Notes: a model not told the origin generated them from the letters alone. 64,000 bases of DNA from Verrucomicrobiia bacterium (GCA_031290985.1 JARLJW010000014.1:62001-126000); one strand, 5' to 3'. Counted from the first letter of the stretch, positions 18,940-29,924 are shown. Translations and numbers: made by a program.

Positions 18940-19155
18940 TTAATTGTTCCCATTGAAATAAACCAGCTCACCGGCCCCCGTATCGGTAAACGATACTTTT
19001 GGAATAGAGCGAAATGTGGAATAGTTTTCCAAAACACATGCCGTCCATGTAACCTTCATTCTCGCCTGACGGGGTCCCGCCAGAGAAATGGTTGACACCA
19101 ATTTTTCCGTCGGTTCGCAACCACGCGTTATTAAATTCTTCATACTTAAATTCAT
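18940..19155 (-). pseudogene. Frameshifted remnant of a DUF1559-type pseudopilin
   Basis: Read in two frames, this stretch matches the C-terminal 70 residues of the intact pseudopilin at 29053-29841. One frame gives [19 protein letters not shown] (intact: [19 protein letters not shown]). After a frameshift at about 19046 the other frame gives RSIPKVSFTDTGAGELVYFN (intact: [20 protein letters not shown]). The whole N-terminus, including the prepilin cleavage site, is gone. It lies just downstream of the GH39-like gene's promoter side and 78 bp from the giant repeat protein gene, the same relation that the intact pseudopilin has to its own giant neighbour. Confidence 0.85.
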
Positions 19156-19232
19156 GCCTTCAACGTATTTTTTGTGCCCACATGTTAAGGTATTTAACCA
19201 CTAACGTGTGCTTTTAATAAATTATGACCACA

Positions 19233-22200
19233 TTATTGCGCCACCCTGAAAAACAGACAGCCCTGCAGCTTGTCAATGGGCACCGTCACAGGGCTGCTGC
19301 CTCCGCCCGGGTAATCCCGCCAGTTCGTGCTCAAACCGACATTCAGGCTGTTCGTCTGCACCTGCAGCTTGCCTCCCCCACTCCATGACAATTGCAGGCT
19401 CGTCCCAATAACATTGTTCGTCAGGTAGGGCTGTCCCGGATTACTACTCAAGGTCAGTTGCCCAGTTGTCGGATTAAAGCTGGCCGTCACGCCAGACACC
19501 GGCGGCACCAGTTGCACACTTGCAAAATTACCGCTCTTGCTACCGCTCGCGCTAAACAACTGAAAAACATCTCCCGCCGCCAAGGCTGAATTGTCCGCAT
19601 TGGTCACGATCAGTGTACCCCCATAGGTGATATTTCCACCTATCATCACACTGTCATTTACTGGTGTTCCCGAGGAAGATTTGCCAATTTGCACCCATGC
19701 TGTGCCAGCCAGTTGGAGAGAATTATTGATCGTTAATACTTCATTGGAAGCCGTGCTCGTCCCAGGCATCAATATTCCGCCTGTCCGGATCGTCACAGGA
19801 CCGCTGATGACACCGGTACTGCCTAACGTGGCACCGGAAACTGTGGTCACAGTGTTGGTGCCGATTGCCCCGCTAACCCATAGGGTACCATTGCTGATGA
19901 TGGTGGGACCGGTATAACCGTTTGCTGCTGTCAAAGCTAGCAAACCGGAACCTAACTTGACTAGACCGCCGTCAGTATACGATACTCCATCATTCTCCAA
20001 CGCTTGGCCGATTACTAGGGAGTCGGTTGCGGTATCAACCACCGCACCGCCAACTTTCACATATGCATGAGTCAATCCAACCATGAAGTTGGACCCGGAC
20101 ACATTCGCGCTGGGTTTAAGCGTACCGCCGTTAAAGTTGAATATGCTCGTATTACTAGCGCCCAGGCCTTGATATACAATCGCAGTCGTCAGGGCGCCGC
20201 CGTTCAAATTTAAGACAGCCATGCTGTTGCTCGTTCCCGCAACCGTCCCGCCGGTTAAACGAACCCCGCGATCACTCGAAGTCGTACCGGTTTCTACATT
20301 CAATGAACCGCTGACAACTGAAACCATTCCGGTGGAATTATTCGCTCCACCTATCCCGAGCCGGTCCAAGACATTGATCGTTCCCCCGTTAACTAATATC
20401 GCGCTTTGGTCGCATGCCAAAGCGGCGTTTGCAGGATTACCAGCGCCATCTACGTTCATTGTCGCCCCAGAATTTACAACTAGAGTTCCGGCGTTTATTC
20501 TCACAACGCTGCTTAAATAGTTTGTGCCTTGATTGAGCGTCAATGTGCCGCTCCCAATCTTTGCAACTTGATTGAGAATGGAGCCAGTTCCACCCGCCTG
20601 ACCTAACCCGCTATTAAACACCACATTATTAGAGCCAACATCAAGAATAGCTGAACTTGTCGTACTCGACCCGCCAATCAGAATCTGGCTCGCCACATCC
20701 TGCACGTTGCTGGCACCCCATTGAAGGGTCGCCCCCGCATTGATTGTTATATTCCCAACTCTGCTCAATGCTCCGTCGGCAAAACTGACTGTGCCGGCAT
20801 TGATCATAGTGCCGCCGCTGAAGATATTGGAACTGGTTAGGAACAAAATATTGGTACCATTTTTGACCAGGCTGTTGGTTCCTATAATTTGTCCCGGCCC
20901 GCCAATTGTGTAAGCATTAGTATTATTATTTACCGTCAAGGCAAATGGATGGACATTGTTTGAAATCACCACCGCGAAGGCGCTGGCTGTGTCGTCGAAC
21001 GTTACCAAGTCACTCAAACCATTTGTATACTGCTGATAGTACGCAGCACCCTGATTCCAATCCAACGTGGCGTTGGTATTCCAACTGCCGGTTACTGCAC
21101 CATACCAAGTCAATGACTGCGGTGAAAAGTTTACATTCAGCACGATTGCCGAACCGGTATCGGTGATGGATGCTTGCACATTTGCCGGGAGAGTGCCAAG
21201 GGTGAATGTGCCGCCTCCGTTCTTACTCCCATAGGCAATCAAGGTCAGGTGCCCTACCGGAAGATTTGTTCCAGCTATATTTATAATGTTGCCGCCGCTG
21301 ACATTCAAAGTGGAAGCTGTAAAGAGCACGGCTGGAGCCTGAGATCCATAGTTCAGATTCATGGTTGCATTGGTCACATTCATAAATGTTGGCGACCACG
21401 AACTGTTGGACACAGTAATTCCAATTGTTGTTCCGCTCGCAAGCGATAGCCCGCTGCTGGACATCGGTAAAACCACGTCCAACTCTCCGCCATTAACAAG
21501 GGTTGTACCTGTATATGGGCTTGCGACATTAAACCGTTGCGTCCCGCTACCCGTTTTCACGAAATTTAACTGACCCGCACCACCGCCGATCGTTGCTGAT
21601 GTCGCAAAAGTGGCCGGCGCATTCACAGTCAACGTGCTGATACTTGCACCATTGTTGTTATAAATGGTTCCACGTGACGGCGGCGAATTATCGGTGATAC
21701 CCTGACTTGATTGATTGAATCCATTCAAATCAAAAATTCCAGGCCCCATCCCCAATTGATTTCTGGAAAGCGCGTTGTTGGCTCCAAGCATTAAGCCGCC
21801 GGTTCCAGTGCTTTCAAAAATAACCGTATTTCCATAGGAATTATTTGTTCCAGAGATGGTCAGAAAACCAGCGCTCGCCGGGCGAAAAAACAGCTCATAT
21901 CCAGCGCCATTGTCGGTAATCGGACCGGAAACGGTTAGGTTACCATTGATCTCAGTTCCAATACGGGCATCATTCGCACCGATAATCACAGGCCCAGCCC
22001 ATACGTTATTTCCGACGGAGCTGCTAGGGTATGACCCACGCAGTGTACCCAAAGCCCCACCGAAGCCAGAACCACTGATCGTAATTGATTTACTTGACAC
22101 GGTGACCGGAAGAAAACCGTCTCCGATTTCGATGGAGTTTGCTCCCGCCGCTGTCACCCCGCCATTTGTAGCACCTAAAGCACAGGCGTTAGCGACATAG

Positions 22201-23819
22201 ATTATCCCGCCGGTACCGTTCATCGTCACCGGTCCTGAAAAACTGTTGCTAGTATAGATGAAAACGGAATTGGCTCCGGCCATGCTAAGCGTCGCGGCGC
22301 CACTTATGCTGCCATTGCCCACAAAGGAATAGGTGCTGGTCGTTCCGCTCACCGTGATTGAGATCGGCTTCACCGTTCCGGGTATCTGCACCTGACCACC
22401 TGTTGAAAGCGTGTCGTTAAAAGCTACTGCGTCACCTGAACCAGATGGATATTCCAGATACGTTGCGGTTCCATTGTTCCAATCCAGCCCACCGTTGGTT
22501 TGCCAATTGCCGTCACCACCGCTCCAAACTAAACTCTGGACAGACCCCGTCGTAATGTTCAACACCAAAGCCGAACCTGTATCCGTCAACGTGGCTGCGG
22601 CCCCACTGGGTAGCGTCCCGAGTGCAAACACTCCTCCGCCGGTTTTGCTTCCATAAGTTAGTAACGTCAGATTGGTGACTGGAAAGCCCGTGCCGCTGAC
22701 ATTGATCGTGACCGTTCCGGCCAACGTCAAATTGGTTATATTCAGGTTGGCGTTCGTATAAGCATTGATATTCCAACTTCCATAATTGAATCCCAGCGTC
22801 GCATTGGTCAATGCCGCCGAAGCCATGTTCCATACGTTGCTGGCGGTCAAAATCACATTGGTGGCCCCTGACTTCACAATCAGACTGCTGCTGCTTTGTT
22901 GAAAAGGCTCAATTAAAGTACCAGCACTCACCACTGTCGGCCCGGTATAAGATGTGTTCGCACCGCTCAAGGTCAATGTGCCGCTACCGTTCTTGGTAAG
23001 ACCGCCGTCAATGGCATTATCACCAGCATTGGTCGAATGCTGCAACGACTGGGCTATCGTAATATTGAACCCCCCCGTATCAATGATTGCCCCACCGTTT
23101 TGCACATTGGCGCGCGACAACGTGGCGGGCCAGAACGTTGTGCTGCTGCCTCCGGCCTTCAGCACCCCGCCATTAAAATTAAGGAAATTCGTACCACCGG
23201 AGCTTCGAATGATCGAATTCACTGTTAATGTCCCGCCATTCAAGCTGACAAGGGCACTACCTGTGCCTGGATTATAGGTAAGCGTGGTCATGGTGGCGGC
23301 TCCATTACTCACAATCAAACTGCAGTAACCTCCAGAACCAATGCCCAATGCCGTTCCCAGCGTCCCGCTAATATAAGCCCCACCGTCTACAATCAATGTC
23401 CCCGTTACACCAGCGCCATTGCCGATAATGTCGGCCCCGCCGGTTGACCCCACCGTTGAAAAAGTTCCACCCGTAATGTGCATCCGACCGGGGGTTGAAC
23501 TGCCAACCACCAAACCGCGGGCTGGTGACCCATTGGTTGTGTTGCCATAAGTGGTATTTCCCAGCGACGCGTCATATACCATCTCAAAGCCAGCGCTCAA
23601 GTTGTTGGTCACGTTCAGCCGGTTGTTAAATACGCCATTGGTATCGCCCGGACCAGTCTTTATCCCCGTCCCCCCGGGACCCGTCGCCCAATTGTTGACA
23701 TTGGTCCAGTCACTGCTTGTTGTTCCCTTCCATTGATATATCGCGGCGTGGAGCGAAGACGACTCGATCAATAATGCTGCACACACGCATGGAGTGATGA
23801 TAAGGTTGAAAGTTTTCAT
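19233..23819 (-). CDS. Giant secreted protein with autotransporter-associated beta-strand repeats (copy 1)
   Basis: About 1528 aa from the chosen start MKTFNLIITPC, which gives a clean signal peptide ending SLHA; an earlier in-frame ATG at 23849 lacks this. The body is Ser/Thr/Gly/Asn-rich beta-solenoid sequence with repeated PATR units such as LTKNGSGTLTLSGANTSYTG, LVKNGTNILFLTSSNIFSGG and LVKLGSGLLALTAANGYTGP. The C-terminus (GKLQVQTNSLNVGLSTNWRD, then FFRVAQ) is a conserved tail shared with the 1526-aa paralog at 29925-34505. There is no outer-membrane barrel domain, so it is not a classical autotransporter; export by a type II-like system is plausible. It probably acts at the cell surface or in the matrix, and its ligand is unknown. 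A candidate operator lies 93 bp upstream. Confidence 0.85.
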   Translation of the reverse strand: MKTFNLIITPCVCAALLIESSSLHAAIYQWKGTTSSDWTNVNNWATGPGGTGIKTGPGDTNGVFNNRLNVTNNLSAGFEMVYDASLGNTTYGNTTNGSPARGLVVGSSTPGRMHITGGTFSTVGSTGGADIIGNGAGVTGTLIVDGGAYISGTLGTALGIGSGGYCSLIVSNGAATMTTLTYNPGTGSALVSLNGGTLTVNSIIRSSGGTNFLNFNGGVLKAGGSSTTFWPATLSRANVQNGGAIIDTGGFNITIAQSLQHSTNAGDNAIDGGLTKNGSGTLTLSGANTSYTGPTVVSAGTLIEPFQQSSSSLIVKSGATNVILTASNVWNMASAALTNATLGFNYGSWNINAYTNANLNITNLTLAGTVTINVSGTGFPVTNLTLLTYGSKTGGGVFALGTLPSGAAATLTDTGSALVLNITTGSVQSLVWSGGDGNWQTNGGLDWNNGTATYLEYPSGSGDAVAFNDTLSTGGQVQIPGTVKPISITVSGTTSTYSFVGNGSISGAATLSMAGANSVFIYTSNSFSGPVTMNGTGGIIYVANACALGATNGGVTAAGANSIEIGDGFLPVTVSSKSITISGSGFGGALGTLRGSYPSSSVGNNVWAGPVIIGANDARIGTEINGNLTVSGPITDNGAGYELFFRPASAGFLTISGTNNSYGNTVIFESTGTGGLMLGANNALSRNQLGMGPGIFDLNGFNQSSQGITDNSPPSRGTIYNNNGASISTLTVNAPATFATSATIGGGAGQLNFVKTGSGTQRFNVASPYTGTTLVNGGELDVVLPMSSSGLSLASGTTIGITVSNSSWSPTFMNVTNATMNLNYGSQAPAVLFTASTLNVSGGNIINIAGTNLPVGHLTLIAYGSKNGGGTFTLGTLPANVQASITDTGSAIVLNVNFSPQSLTWYGAVTGSWNTNATLDWNQGAAYYQQYTNGLSDLVTFDDTASAFAVVISNNVHPFALTVNNNTNAYTIGGPGQIIGTNSLVKNGTNILFLTSSNIFSGGTMINAGTVSFADGALSRVGNITINAGATLQWGASNVQDVASQILIGGSSTTSSAILDVGSNNVVFNSGLGQAGGTGSILNQVAKIGSGTLTLNQGTNYLSSVVRINAGTLVVNSGATMNVDGAGNPANAALACDQSAILVNGGTINVLDRLGIGGANNSTGMVSVVSGSLNVETGTTSSDRGVRLTGGTVAGTSNSMAVLNLNGGALTTAIVYQGLGASNTSIFNFNGGTLKPSANVSGSNFMVGLTHAYVKVGGAVVDTATDSLVIGQALENDGVSYTDGGLVKLGSGLLALTAANGYTGPTIISNGTLWVSGAIGTNTVTTVSGATLGSTGVISGPVTIRTGGILMPGTSTASNEVLTINNSLQLAGTAWVQIGKSSSGTPVNDSVMIGGNITYGGTLIVTNADNSALAAGDVFQLFSASGSKSGNFASVQLVPPVSGVTASFNPTTGQLTLSSNPGQPYLTNNVIGTSLQLSWSGGGKLQVQTNSLNVGLSTNWRDYPGGGSSPVTVPIDKLQGCLFFRVAQ

Positions 23820-24188
23820 GATTGTTTGTAGGGTTGGCTGCAAAAGCATAATGTGTTCTTCGGGGATTTCTTTTTAAAGAATAACATGTTTTCAAATTCT
23901 GCCTATGCGATATTGCGTATAAAATATACGAATTTACGCCACACCAATTTCATTGTCACAGTCACGCATTCCGACCAACAAATAATCGCATGAACTACTT
24001 GTTGTCTTTCGGTGCGTCAGGGGGATAAGTATGTCCATGTGCGCCGTTTCACACCATCGGCAACGCCCCGGTCACAGGCTGTGCTGCTTTTGTGCCATAT
24101 GAGCCACACCATGATATAATGGAGGCGGCAATATAAACATATAAACGTCTCGAATTCATAATCTGGACCAGGCGGGGCAATGTGGATT
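23820..24188. other. Intergenic, no gene; upstream region of the giant repeat gene
   Basis: No credible coding sequence. The part next to the repeat gene is A+T-rich and holds the 29-bp candidate operator at 23912-23940. I see no RNA gene or clear terminator in the rest. Confidence 0.6.
23912..23940 (-). promoter_or_regulatory. Candidate operator of the XylR-type regulator, site 2
   Basis: The 29-bp segment begins ATTGCGTATAAAATA and matches 34603-34631 at 21 of 29 positions without gaps. TTGCGT-type half sites lie 21 bp apart, two helical turns, as expected for direct-repeat AraC-type binding. It lies 93 bp before the start of the giant repeat gene. Assignment to the regulator at 37559 is inference. 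Confidence 0.45.
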
Positions 24189-26021
24189 TCATTTTATTTT
24201 AAGATCGTCAAGAATTGGCTCATCCAGTCCAGTGACAACGGCTTTCTGCGAGTTCTCTAGTTCGAAAACAATTATTTCATTCTTGCCGGTTTTCAGCCAG
24301 GGAGCGGGGCAATAAAGGGTCTGTTGCGGGCCAATGTTCCAATAACGGCCCAAGTTGTGACCGTTTACCCAGACGACTCCTTTCGTCCAAGAGCTGACGT
24401 CAAGGAATGTGTCACCAATTCTTTTCAGATAAAACGTTCCATGATAAAAGGCCGGCACATTTGTAGCATGGCCATACTGATACTTGGGCAGACTGATTTC
24501 CCGATCGTCCAAGGGCAGCTTAAACACTGCCCAGTTCTCGATTTCATTTGTACCTGATCCACTTATCAATTCGACTTTATCGGTGATGCCTTTGTGATCA
24601 AGCAAATCCGGGCCGACATTAACTCGTCCCATGGCCTCAACCAGAATATCCAACGACGCGCTTGCTGTCCGAACCGGCATTTGTATGGAATTTAGCCCAT
24701 TTCGCCGGTCCAAAGTCCCGATTCGTTTACCATCGATGAAAATCAACGCATAATCATGTACCTCAGTTATCTTTAACGTTCCAGCTTCCCCAGCCGGCAG
24801 TTTCGACCGGTAAAGAACGCAGCCATGCGACTGGTCGATGTGCTCAAATGTTGGCGGATGAACAAATTTCTCGGGCGCGGGCAGATTCGCCATCAACGGA
24901 GCCACCAGGTCAAGTTCTGTTGACGAAATCATGATGACCGGGTTTCTTGGTGGAATCGGAGGCAGCACTTCATCGGGCAACAAATGTTCTGAAATCGCTT
25001 TCCGAAGTTCATGATATTTTGCGGTGTCCCACCCGGCTTCACTAATTGGAGCGTCATAGTCATAACTGGATGTTTGCGGCCTATAAGGAGGACTGTTGGC
25101 TCCCGAATTGAATCCAAACGTGGTGCCACCATGAACCATGTAAATACTAAAAGAAGCATCATGTGCAAGCATCCATCCAATTTCACGAACAAGACGCGGG
25201 GTATCCCCTAGATGATGTTTTTCACCCCAAACATCAAACCAACCCGGATAATATTCGCTTACCATCAACGGCCCCGTTGGTCGGATTTCCCGCAACAACT
25301 TAAAGTTCGCTTCCGGATTTTTTCCAAAATTAATTGCACAAAAAATGTCTGGCGACGCATCATTGCGAATACACTCGGGTGGATCACAGGTAAAGAATGG
25401 CACATCAAATCCCGCCTCCTTCAGATAGTCACGCAATTTGAGCAAATACAGTCGGTCATTCCCAAAGCCGCCATATTCATTTTCCACTTGAACCATAATT
25501 ATCGGACCACCTCGGGATATTTGAAGCGGTGCCAACTGCCTGCCGACCGCAAGCAGATAATTATGGCAGGCGTTCATAAAGGCAGCGTCTTGTGTCCTGA
25601 CTTTTAATGAATCATTCTTTAGCAGCCAATAGGGAAGACCTCCAAAATCCCACTCAGCGCAGGCGTAAGGACCCGGTCGCAAGACGACTTTCAATCCTTC
25701 GCGTTGAGCCGCGCGACAGAATTCCGCCACATCAGCATTTCCGGAAAAATTGAAATTGCCTGGCTCCGGTTCGTGAATATCCCAAAAAAGATAGGCGCAA
25801 ACCGTGTTCAACCCCATGGCATGAACCATACGCAAACGATGCGCCCAATATTCCCTCGGAATTCTTGCGAAATGGACTTCACCACACCGGATTTGAAACG
25901 CATTTCCATTAAGCAGAAAATTCGTGCTGCCTATTTCAAAATTGCCAGAATCAGCTGCAAGCAGGGCATTCGCCGGCACCAGCAATAATACCAGCAGAGC
26001 ATAGTATGGGATTTTATTCAT
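24189..26021 (-). CDS. GH35 beta-galactosidase, secreted
   Basis: The 610-aa protein has a signal peptide (about 1-23) and a full GH35 catalytic barrel: RIPREYWAHRLRMVHAMGLN, YLFWDIHEPEPGNF, RPGPYACAEWDFGGLPYWLL, acid/base E182 in VQVENEYGG and nucleophile E256 in VSEYYPGW. The C-terminal third carries the two jelly-roll domains usual for the family, ending with WVNGHNLGRYWNIGPQQTLY. The length is normal for a single-unit GH35. It removes terminal beta-linked galactose from oligo- or polysaccharides. It has its own upstream region (125 bp to the next gene) and may act with GH59 on galactose-capped glycans. Confidence 0.96.
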   Translation of the reverse strand: MNKIPYYALLVLLLVPANALLAADSGNFEIGSTNFLLNGNAFQIRCGEVHFARIPREYWAHRLRMVHAMGLNTVCAYLFWDIHEPEPGNFNFSGNADVAEFCRAAQREGLKVVLRPGPYACAEWDFGGLPYWLLKNDSLKVRTQDAAFMNACHNYLLAVGRQLAPLQISRGGPIIMVQVENEYGGFGNDRLYLLKLRDYLKEAGFDVPFFTCDPPECIRNDASPDIFCAINFGKNPEANFKLLREIRPTGPLMVSEYYPGWFDVWGEKHHLGDTPRLVREIGWMLAHDASFSIYMVHGGTTFGFNSGANSPPYRPQTSSYDYDAPISEAGWDTAKYHELRKAISEHLLPDEVLPPIPPRNPVIMISSTELDLVAPLMANLPAPEKFVHPPTFEHIDQSHGCVLYRSKLPAGEAGTLKITEVHDYALIFIDGKRIGTLDRRNGLNSIQMPVRTASASLDILVEAMGRVNVGPDLLDHKGITDKVELISGSGTNEIENWAVFKLPLDDREISLPKYQYGHATNVPAFYHGTFYLKRIGDTFLDVSSWTKGVVWVNGHNLGRYWNIGPQQTLYCPAPWLKTGKNEIIVFELENSQKAVVTGLDEPILDDLKIK

Positions 26022-26146
26022 CGCGGTTTTGATTTAGTAGAACCAACGGACTGCTCTTGTCGTAAGGCTGCATATGTTATTTCAAGATAATCTCATTCGC
26101 ATCGGGCTGTTTATTGTCGCAAAAATAAATTATATTGTGGGAATGC

Positions 26147-28843
26147 CTACGGAAAAACCAGGCGGAAAAACGTGTTGGAATTTCCAGAAATGCCTTGAAT
26201 AGAGACCATATTGGTATTATTTGAACCCGATACGGTGGTCCATTTCGCGCCAAGCCCCGAGTCGCTCACTTGCTCCTCAAGCCGCCATCCAATATGATCC
26301 GCAGGCCAGATTAGCAGTAAACCGTTTAATATAGTTTTATAATTAATTTTGAATGGTGTTTGCGACACGGCATTGCCGCTGGCCTCCGATGAATTAGCGC
26401 TTTCCCCGAAGCGGCCCAGGGTGGAAACGACATAGTAATAAGTGACGCCGCCGGTCAACCCCGAGTCATCATAGCTATTGGACGTCCCGTTGCTGGCGAT
26501 GATGGCATAAGGCCCGCCGCTGGTGGTGGAACGTTTGATGTTGTACCCGGTCGCTCCAAAGGTGGCCGGCCAATTCAGGGTGATTCCATTCGTTGACGTC
26601 GCCGTCAGCCCCGAGGGCCCCTGCGCCGGAACAAATTCGACCGCGTCGGCCACCACGTAATTGTTGGCACCGTCATTGCGCACCTTCACATTCCCTCCCG
26701 TTCCGGCATTGAAATTGAAGTTTCCCAGCAAAACCCAGGTTCCGCCATCAACCTGTTCGTTTACTGAGAAGGTTTGCGTGCCGCCGGCATAATTTACGTC
26801 CACCGGAACATTCGACGCCCGGCTGGCGGACGATGTCCAGCGCAGATAAACACCGTAAACTCCTCCTGTCGACAGGGTGGGAGTGAACTGCACGCTCTTC
26901 CCGCCCACACCACCGGTATTGCCATCCTGCAGATAGTTCGTTCCATAATAGCCGCTGGTTGCGGTACTGGCACCCCAAGTGCCGGTGATGATGATGCCGC
27001 TGGCATCGGCATTGTCTTTGACAAAACCTGGCTTCGTGCTGACTTCACTGGAGTTCGGACTTTCAAGCGTGGAGTTCACGTCAGACACCACGTAATAATA
27101 TGTCGCCCCCGTACTGACGTTGGTGTCCGTATAACTGCGGCTGGTGACGGCCGAGGCGATATTGGTATATGGCCCACCACTAGTGGTAGATCGCTTGACC
27201 GTGCAGGAAGTGGACACGCCTGAAGTCGGTGTCCATGAAATGCTGATGCTGCCAAGCGCCGGAGCGGCAATCACAGCGCGAGGCGCGGTGGGGGTGACTG
27301 GCGACGCCAACCAAGTCATGGGCACCGCCGTGCCGTTGAGATTGGTGTTGCCCGTGGCGGCCACATTTAGGTCCCCCGACAACCCGACATCGAGGCTCCC
27401 ATACTGCACCGTATTCTGGTTGATATTGGCCGCCACACTCGTGCCCAGGCTGTAGTAGGTCAAAACCTCCATGTTGCCGAAACCTGAAATCAGGTTGCAG
27501 GACACATTCATTGTGCCGCTTCCAGACTGGTTTTTTATCAACAAAACGGCTGTCTTGTTGCTCACGGTTGCCCCCGGGTAGTTGAAGATATTGCTGCTGA
27601 CCACCGGATTTCCAAAATAATAAGCCGCGTCTACGGCCGCAAAAGCATCTGGAATATCCCGCGTATAGGTGAACACATTGCCTGTGACGGAGGGTGTCTG
27701 CCCGTTGAACCCACCAGTGCCGCGGAAGAAATCAATCTCCGCGTTAACCAAGGTGTTCCCCATAACCTGCAGATTGCCGGGACCGGTGACGTCATCGATC
27801 GTGCCAATCCCAAACGTCGAAACAAATGTGTTGGATGCCAGAACCACGTTCAAGACCTGCCCCGGGCTGAGTGATGAGTTGTAAATTCGAAACAGGGGCC
27901 AGCCGGGATTGTCGGTGGTGACATTGTTCGCTTGAAAAGTGACGTTGGAAGCACCGAAAAATGTCGTCAGCGCTCCATTGACCCCATCCGTGACGCTATT
28001 TGATCTTCCGATGGAGTTGAAGCAGCCTTCAAAATCCAAGCCGACATCCCCGCAGTTGGCGATGGTGTTGCCCTCCACGGTGACGTTCTGCCCCATGGAA
28101 CCCCAAATGCCGCCCTCGGTGAAGTTGCTCACCGAATTGGTGGCAATGTGCAGACGACGCGCCCATCGTGGATTGGCCAGGCTGCCATTGACACTGAAGT
28201 TGGAATCACCGCCCCACCACATGATCCCGTGAAGATAATATTGCACCACATTGTAGGCTATTTCCGCGTCCGCAACATACTCAACATCAATGCCGGCAAC
28301 CGTGCCAGGCGCGCTGGCCGGAGCAGTTATGACATTGGACACAATCGTGATATACCGGTTCAGATCATCCTCCGAACTCACCCGGGTATAATTTGTTTTG
28401 GCATAGGAGGACCGGAAAAGCCGGACAGTCTGCGCGAAACATCCCTGGATCGTGACATTCGTGGCTTTGACCGCATAAAAGCCGGTCTGGCTCGTTGTGC
28501 CTGTAAAACACAGAGAAGCAACAACGTTGCTGCCGACATTGTTCGTATCGGTGCCAATAGCAGCAAATATGTTCTGCACGGCCGCCGTTGGGTGCATGAC
28601 GGTGTTGGATCCCGCCCCGGTGATGATGCCACCCACCGGAAAATAAATCGTCACACTGGTAATGTAGGTGCCCGCCGGCATATACAGATTTTGATAGGTG
28701 TTCAAGGCCGCCTGCAGATTCGTCGTCACGTCCGTTACCCCATCCCCATATATCCCAAGCGAGGACACATCAACCACAGTAGCCCTAACACACGTACTAG
28801 CTTGAACAACTAAGGCGATGACAACAAGGCTCGCTAGTTTCAC
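26147..28843 (-). CDS. Secreted right-handed beta-helix protein (pectate-lyase-3-like) with FnIII and golvesin modules
   Basis: The 898-aa protein has a signal peptide (about 1-21), then a beta-helix of the pectate lyase superfamily 3 type starting DVSSLGIYGDGVTDVTTNLQ (a GDGVTD opening typical of the fold) and running to about residue 545. FnIII modules flank a golvesin module (starting KDNADASGIIITG), and a 60-residue tail closes the protein (HIGWRLEEQ onward to FFRLVFP). The helix part is strongly similar to the 529-aa protein at 39397-40986, for example HGIMWWGGDSNFSVNGSLAN and EGGIWGSMGQNVTVEGN. Catalytic residues cannot be named with confidence; it may be a polysaccharide lyase, epimerase or hydrolase. 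Confidence 0.8.
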   Translation of the reverse strand: MKLASLVVIALVVQASTCVRATVVDVSSLGIYGDGVTDVTTNLQAALNTYQNLYMPAGTYITSVTIYFPVGGIITGAGSNTVMHPTAAVQNIFAAIGTDTNNVGSNVVASLCFTGTTSQTGFYAVKATNVTIQGCFAQTVRLFRSSYAKTNYTRVSSEDDLNRYITIVSNVITAPASAPGTVAGIDVEYVADAEIAYNVVQYYLHGIMWWGGDSNFSVNGSLANPRWARRLHIATNSVSNFTEGGIWGSMGQNVTVEGNTIANCGDVGLDFEGCFNSIGRSNSVTDGVNGALTTFFGASNVTFQANNVTTDNPGWPLFRIYNSSLSPGQVLNVVLASNTFVSTFGIGTIDDVTGPGNLQVMGNTLVNAEIDFFRGTGGFNGQTPSVTGNVFTYTRDIPDAFAAVDAAYYFGNPVVSSNIFNYPGATVSNKTAVLLIKNQSGSGTMNVSCNLISGFGNMEVLTYYSLGTSVAANINQNTVQYGSLDVGLSGDLNVAATGNTNLNGTAVPMTWLASPVTPTAPRAVIAAPALGSISISWTPTSGVSTSCTVKRSTTSGGPYTNIASAVTSRSYTDTNVSTGATYYYVVSDVNSTLESPNSSEVSTKPGFVKDNADASGIIITGTWGASTATSGYYGTNYLQDGNTGGVGGKSVQFTPTLSTGGVYGVYLRWTSSASRASNVPVDVNYAGGTQTFSVNEQVDGGTWVLLGNFNFNAGTGGNVKVRNDGANNYVVADAVEFVPAQGPSGLTATSTNGITLNWPATFGATGYNIKRSTTSGGPYAIIASNGTSNSYDDSGLTGGVTYYYVVSTLGRFGESANSSEASGNAVSQTPFKINYKTILNGLLLIWPADHIGWRLEEQVSDSGLGAKWTTVSGSNNTNMVSIQGISGNSNTFFRLVFP

Positions 28844-29052
28844 GTTTATAGTTATGATATTGCGAACAGATCAGTACTTACGACGTTATTAAACAAAAAC
28901 CCGATAGTTCACATCGCACAAATCGTTAGGCTGCTGATTGTTTTAACATTTCTAATTAATGGACATTAGTTATATGTTTGGACAATTATACAATCACTAT
29001 CTTGCAATGTGAGTCACGACCTAACCAACTAAACACTGGCATGCAATCCGGT

Positions 29053-29841
29053 TTAATTAATCATTCCATTGAAATAAACCAACACGCCCATTCCAGTGCT
29101 ATCGGAGAATGACAACTTAGGAATAGAAGACATTGTCTCAAATTTAGACCACATTACATGCCCATCCATATACCCTTCATTTTCACCAGATGGAACTCCA
29201 CTCTGAAAGTGGTTAGCCCCGACGCGACTATCCGGCCGGATCCATGAGTTGTTATATTTCCGGCTTACATCTGTCCAAATAACTGTGAAATATGGCTTAT
29301 CTGTCGTCTTGAGCGCAAATACAGGCAGGTGGTTTTTTAGGTTATCTCCACCAGGCATGGCACCTTGATTATAATAAAACCCATTAAAGCTTGGGTCATT
29401 TGGATTATTATATGCAGTGTTACCGGCGAAATAATTGTAACCCATAACCGTAGGAGAAGTGGTTGGCCCTACATTTATTCCGTCAGTAAAATACCAAAAA
29501 GTATCCGCATTCCAGTTTGGATTCGATGGACAGTAAAATGAATTTCTTTGCACCTTGTATGTATCGATCCATAAATCACGATTAGTACTGCTGATATAAT
29601 ACGGATATAATTGTCCAAAGTAAGCAAAATGTTCCTGGAAATCGCTTGCATACATCAGGCTGGCCAATGTTTGCTGTTTTATATTATTCATGCACGAGGC
29701 CCGGTTGGCCCGCTCTTTCGCTTTCGCGAGGGCTGGCAACAGCATCGCCGCCAGAATCGCTATGATCGCAATTACGACTAGCAATTCAATCAAAGTAAAT
29801 CCACTCCGACATTCGCTTTTATTCTTAACTGAATTATTCAT
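29053..29841 (-). CDS. DUF1559/H-X9-DG-type pseudopilin
   Basis: The 262-aa protein has a type II secretion/type IV prepilin leader: positively charged lead, then [20 protein letters not shown] with the Glu at position +5, followed by [20 protein letters not shown] typical of Planctomycetes-Verrucomicrobia-Chlamydiae pseudopilins. The C-terminal domain has the usual NHFQSG, GYMDGHV features. It should be cleaved by a prepilin peptidase and assembled at the inner membrane. It lies 83 bp after the giant repeat gene (29925-34505), the same order as the decayed copy at 18940 relative to its own giant neighbour. This constant pairing suggests the pseudopilin may serve export or display of the giant protein (inference). 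Confidence 0.92.
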   Translation of the reverse strand: MNNSVKNKSECRSGFTLIELLVVIAIIAILAAMLLPALAKAKERANRASCMNNIKQQTLASLMYASDFQEHFAYFGQLYPYYISSTNRDLWIDTYKVQRNSFYCPSNPNWNADTFWYFTDGINVGPTTSPTVMGYNYFAGNTAYNNPNDPSFNGFYYNQGAMPGGDNLKNHLPVFALKTTDKPYFTVIWTDVSRKYNNSWIRPDSRVGANHFQSGVPSGENEGYMDGHVMWSKFETMSSIPKLSFSDSTGMGVLVYFNGMIN

Positions 29842-29924
29842 ATTTTTATATTAACTTGTTAAATTTCAATTTAAACTCGTCCATCGACATCTGATTGACT
29901 GTATCAATTAAACATGACAACACC

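Noticed and set aside
19392-23736. Many plus-strand open frames opposite the giant repeat gene
   Set aside because: Low-complexity Ser/Thr/Gly/Asn coding gives long open frames on the other strand; they have Pro/Val-rich shadow composition and no signals.
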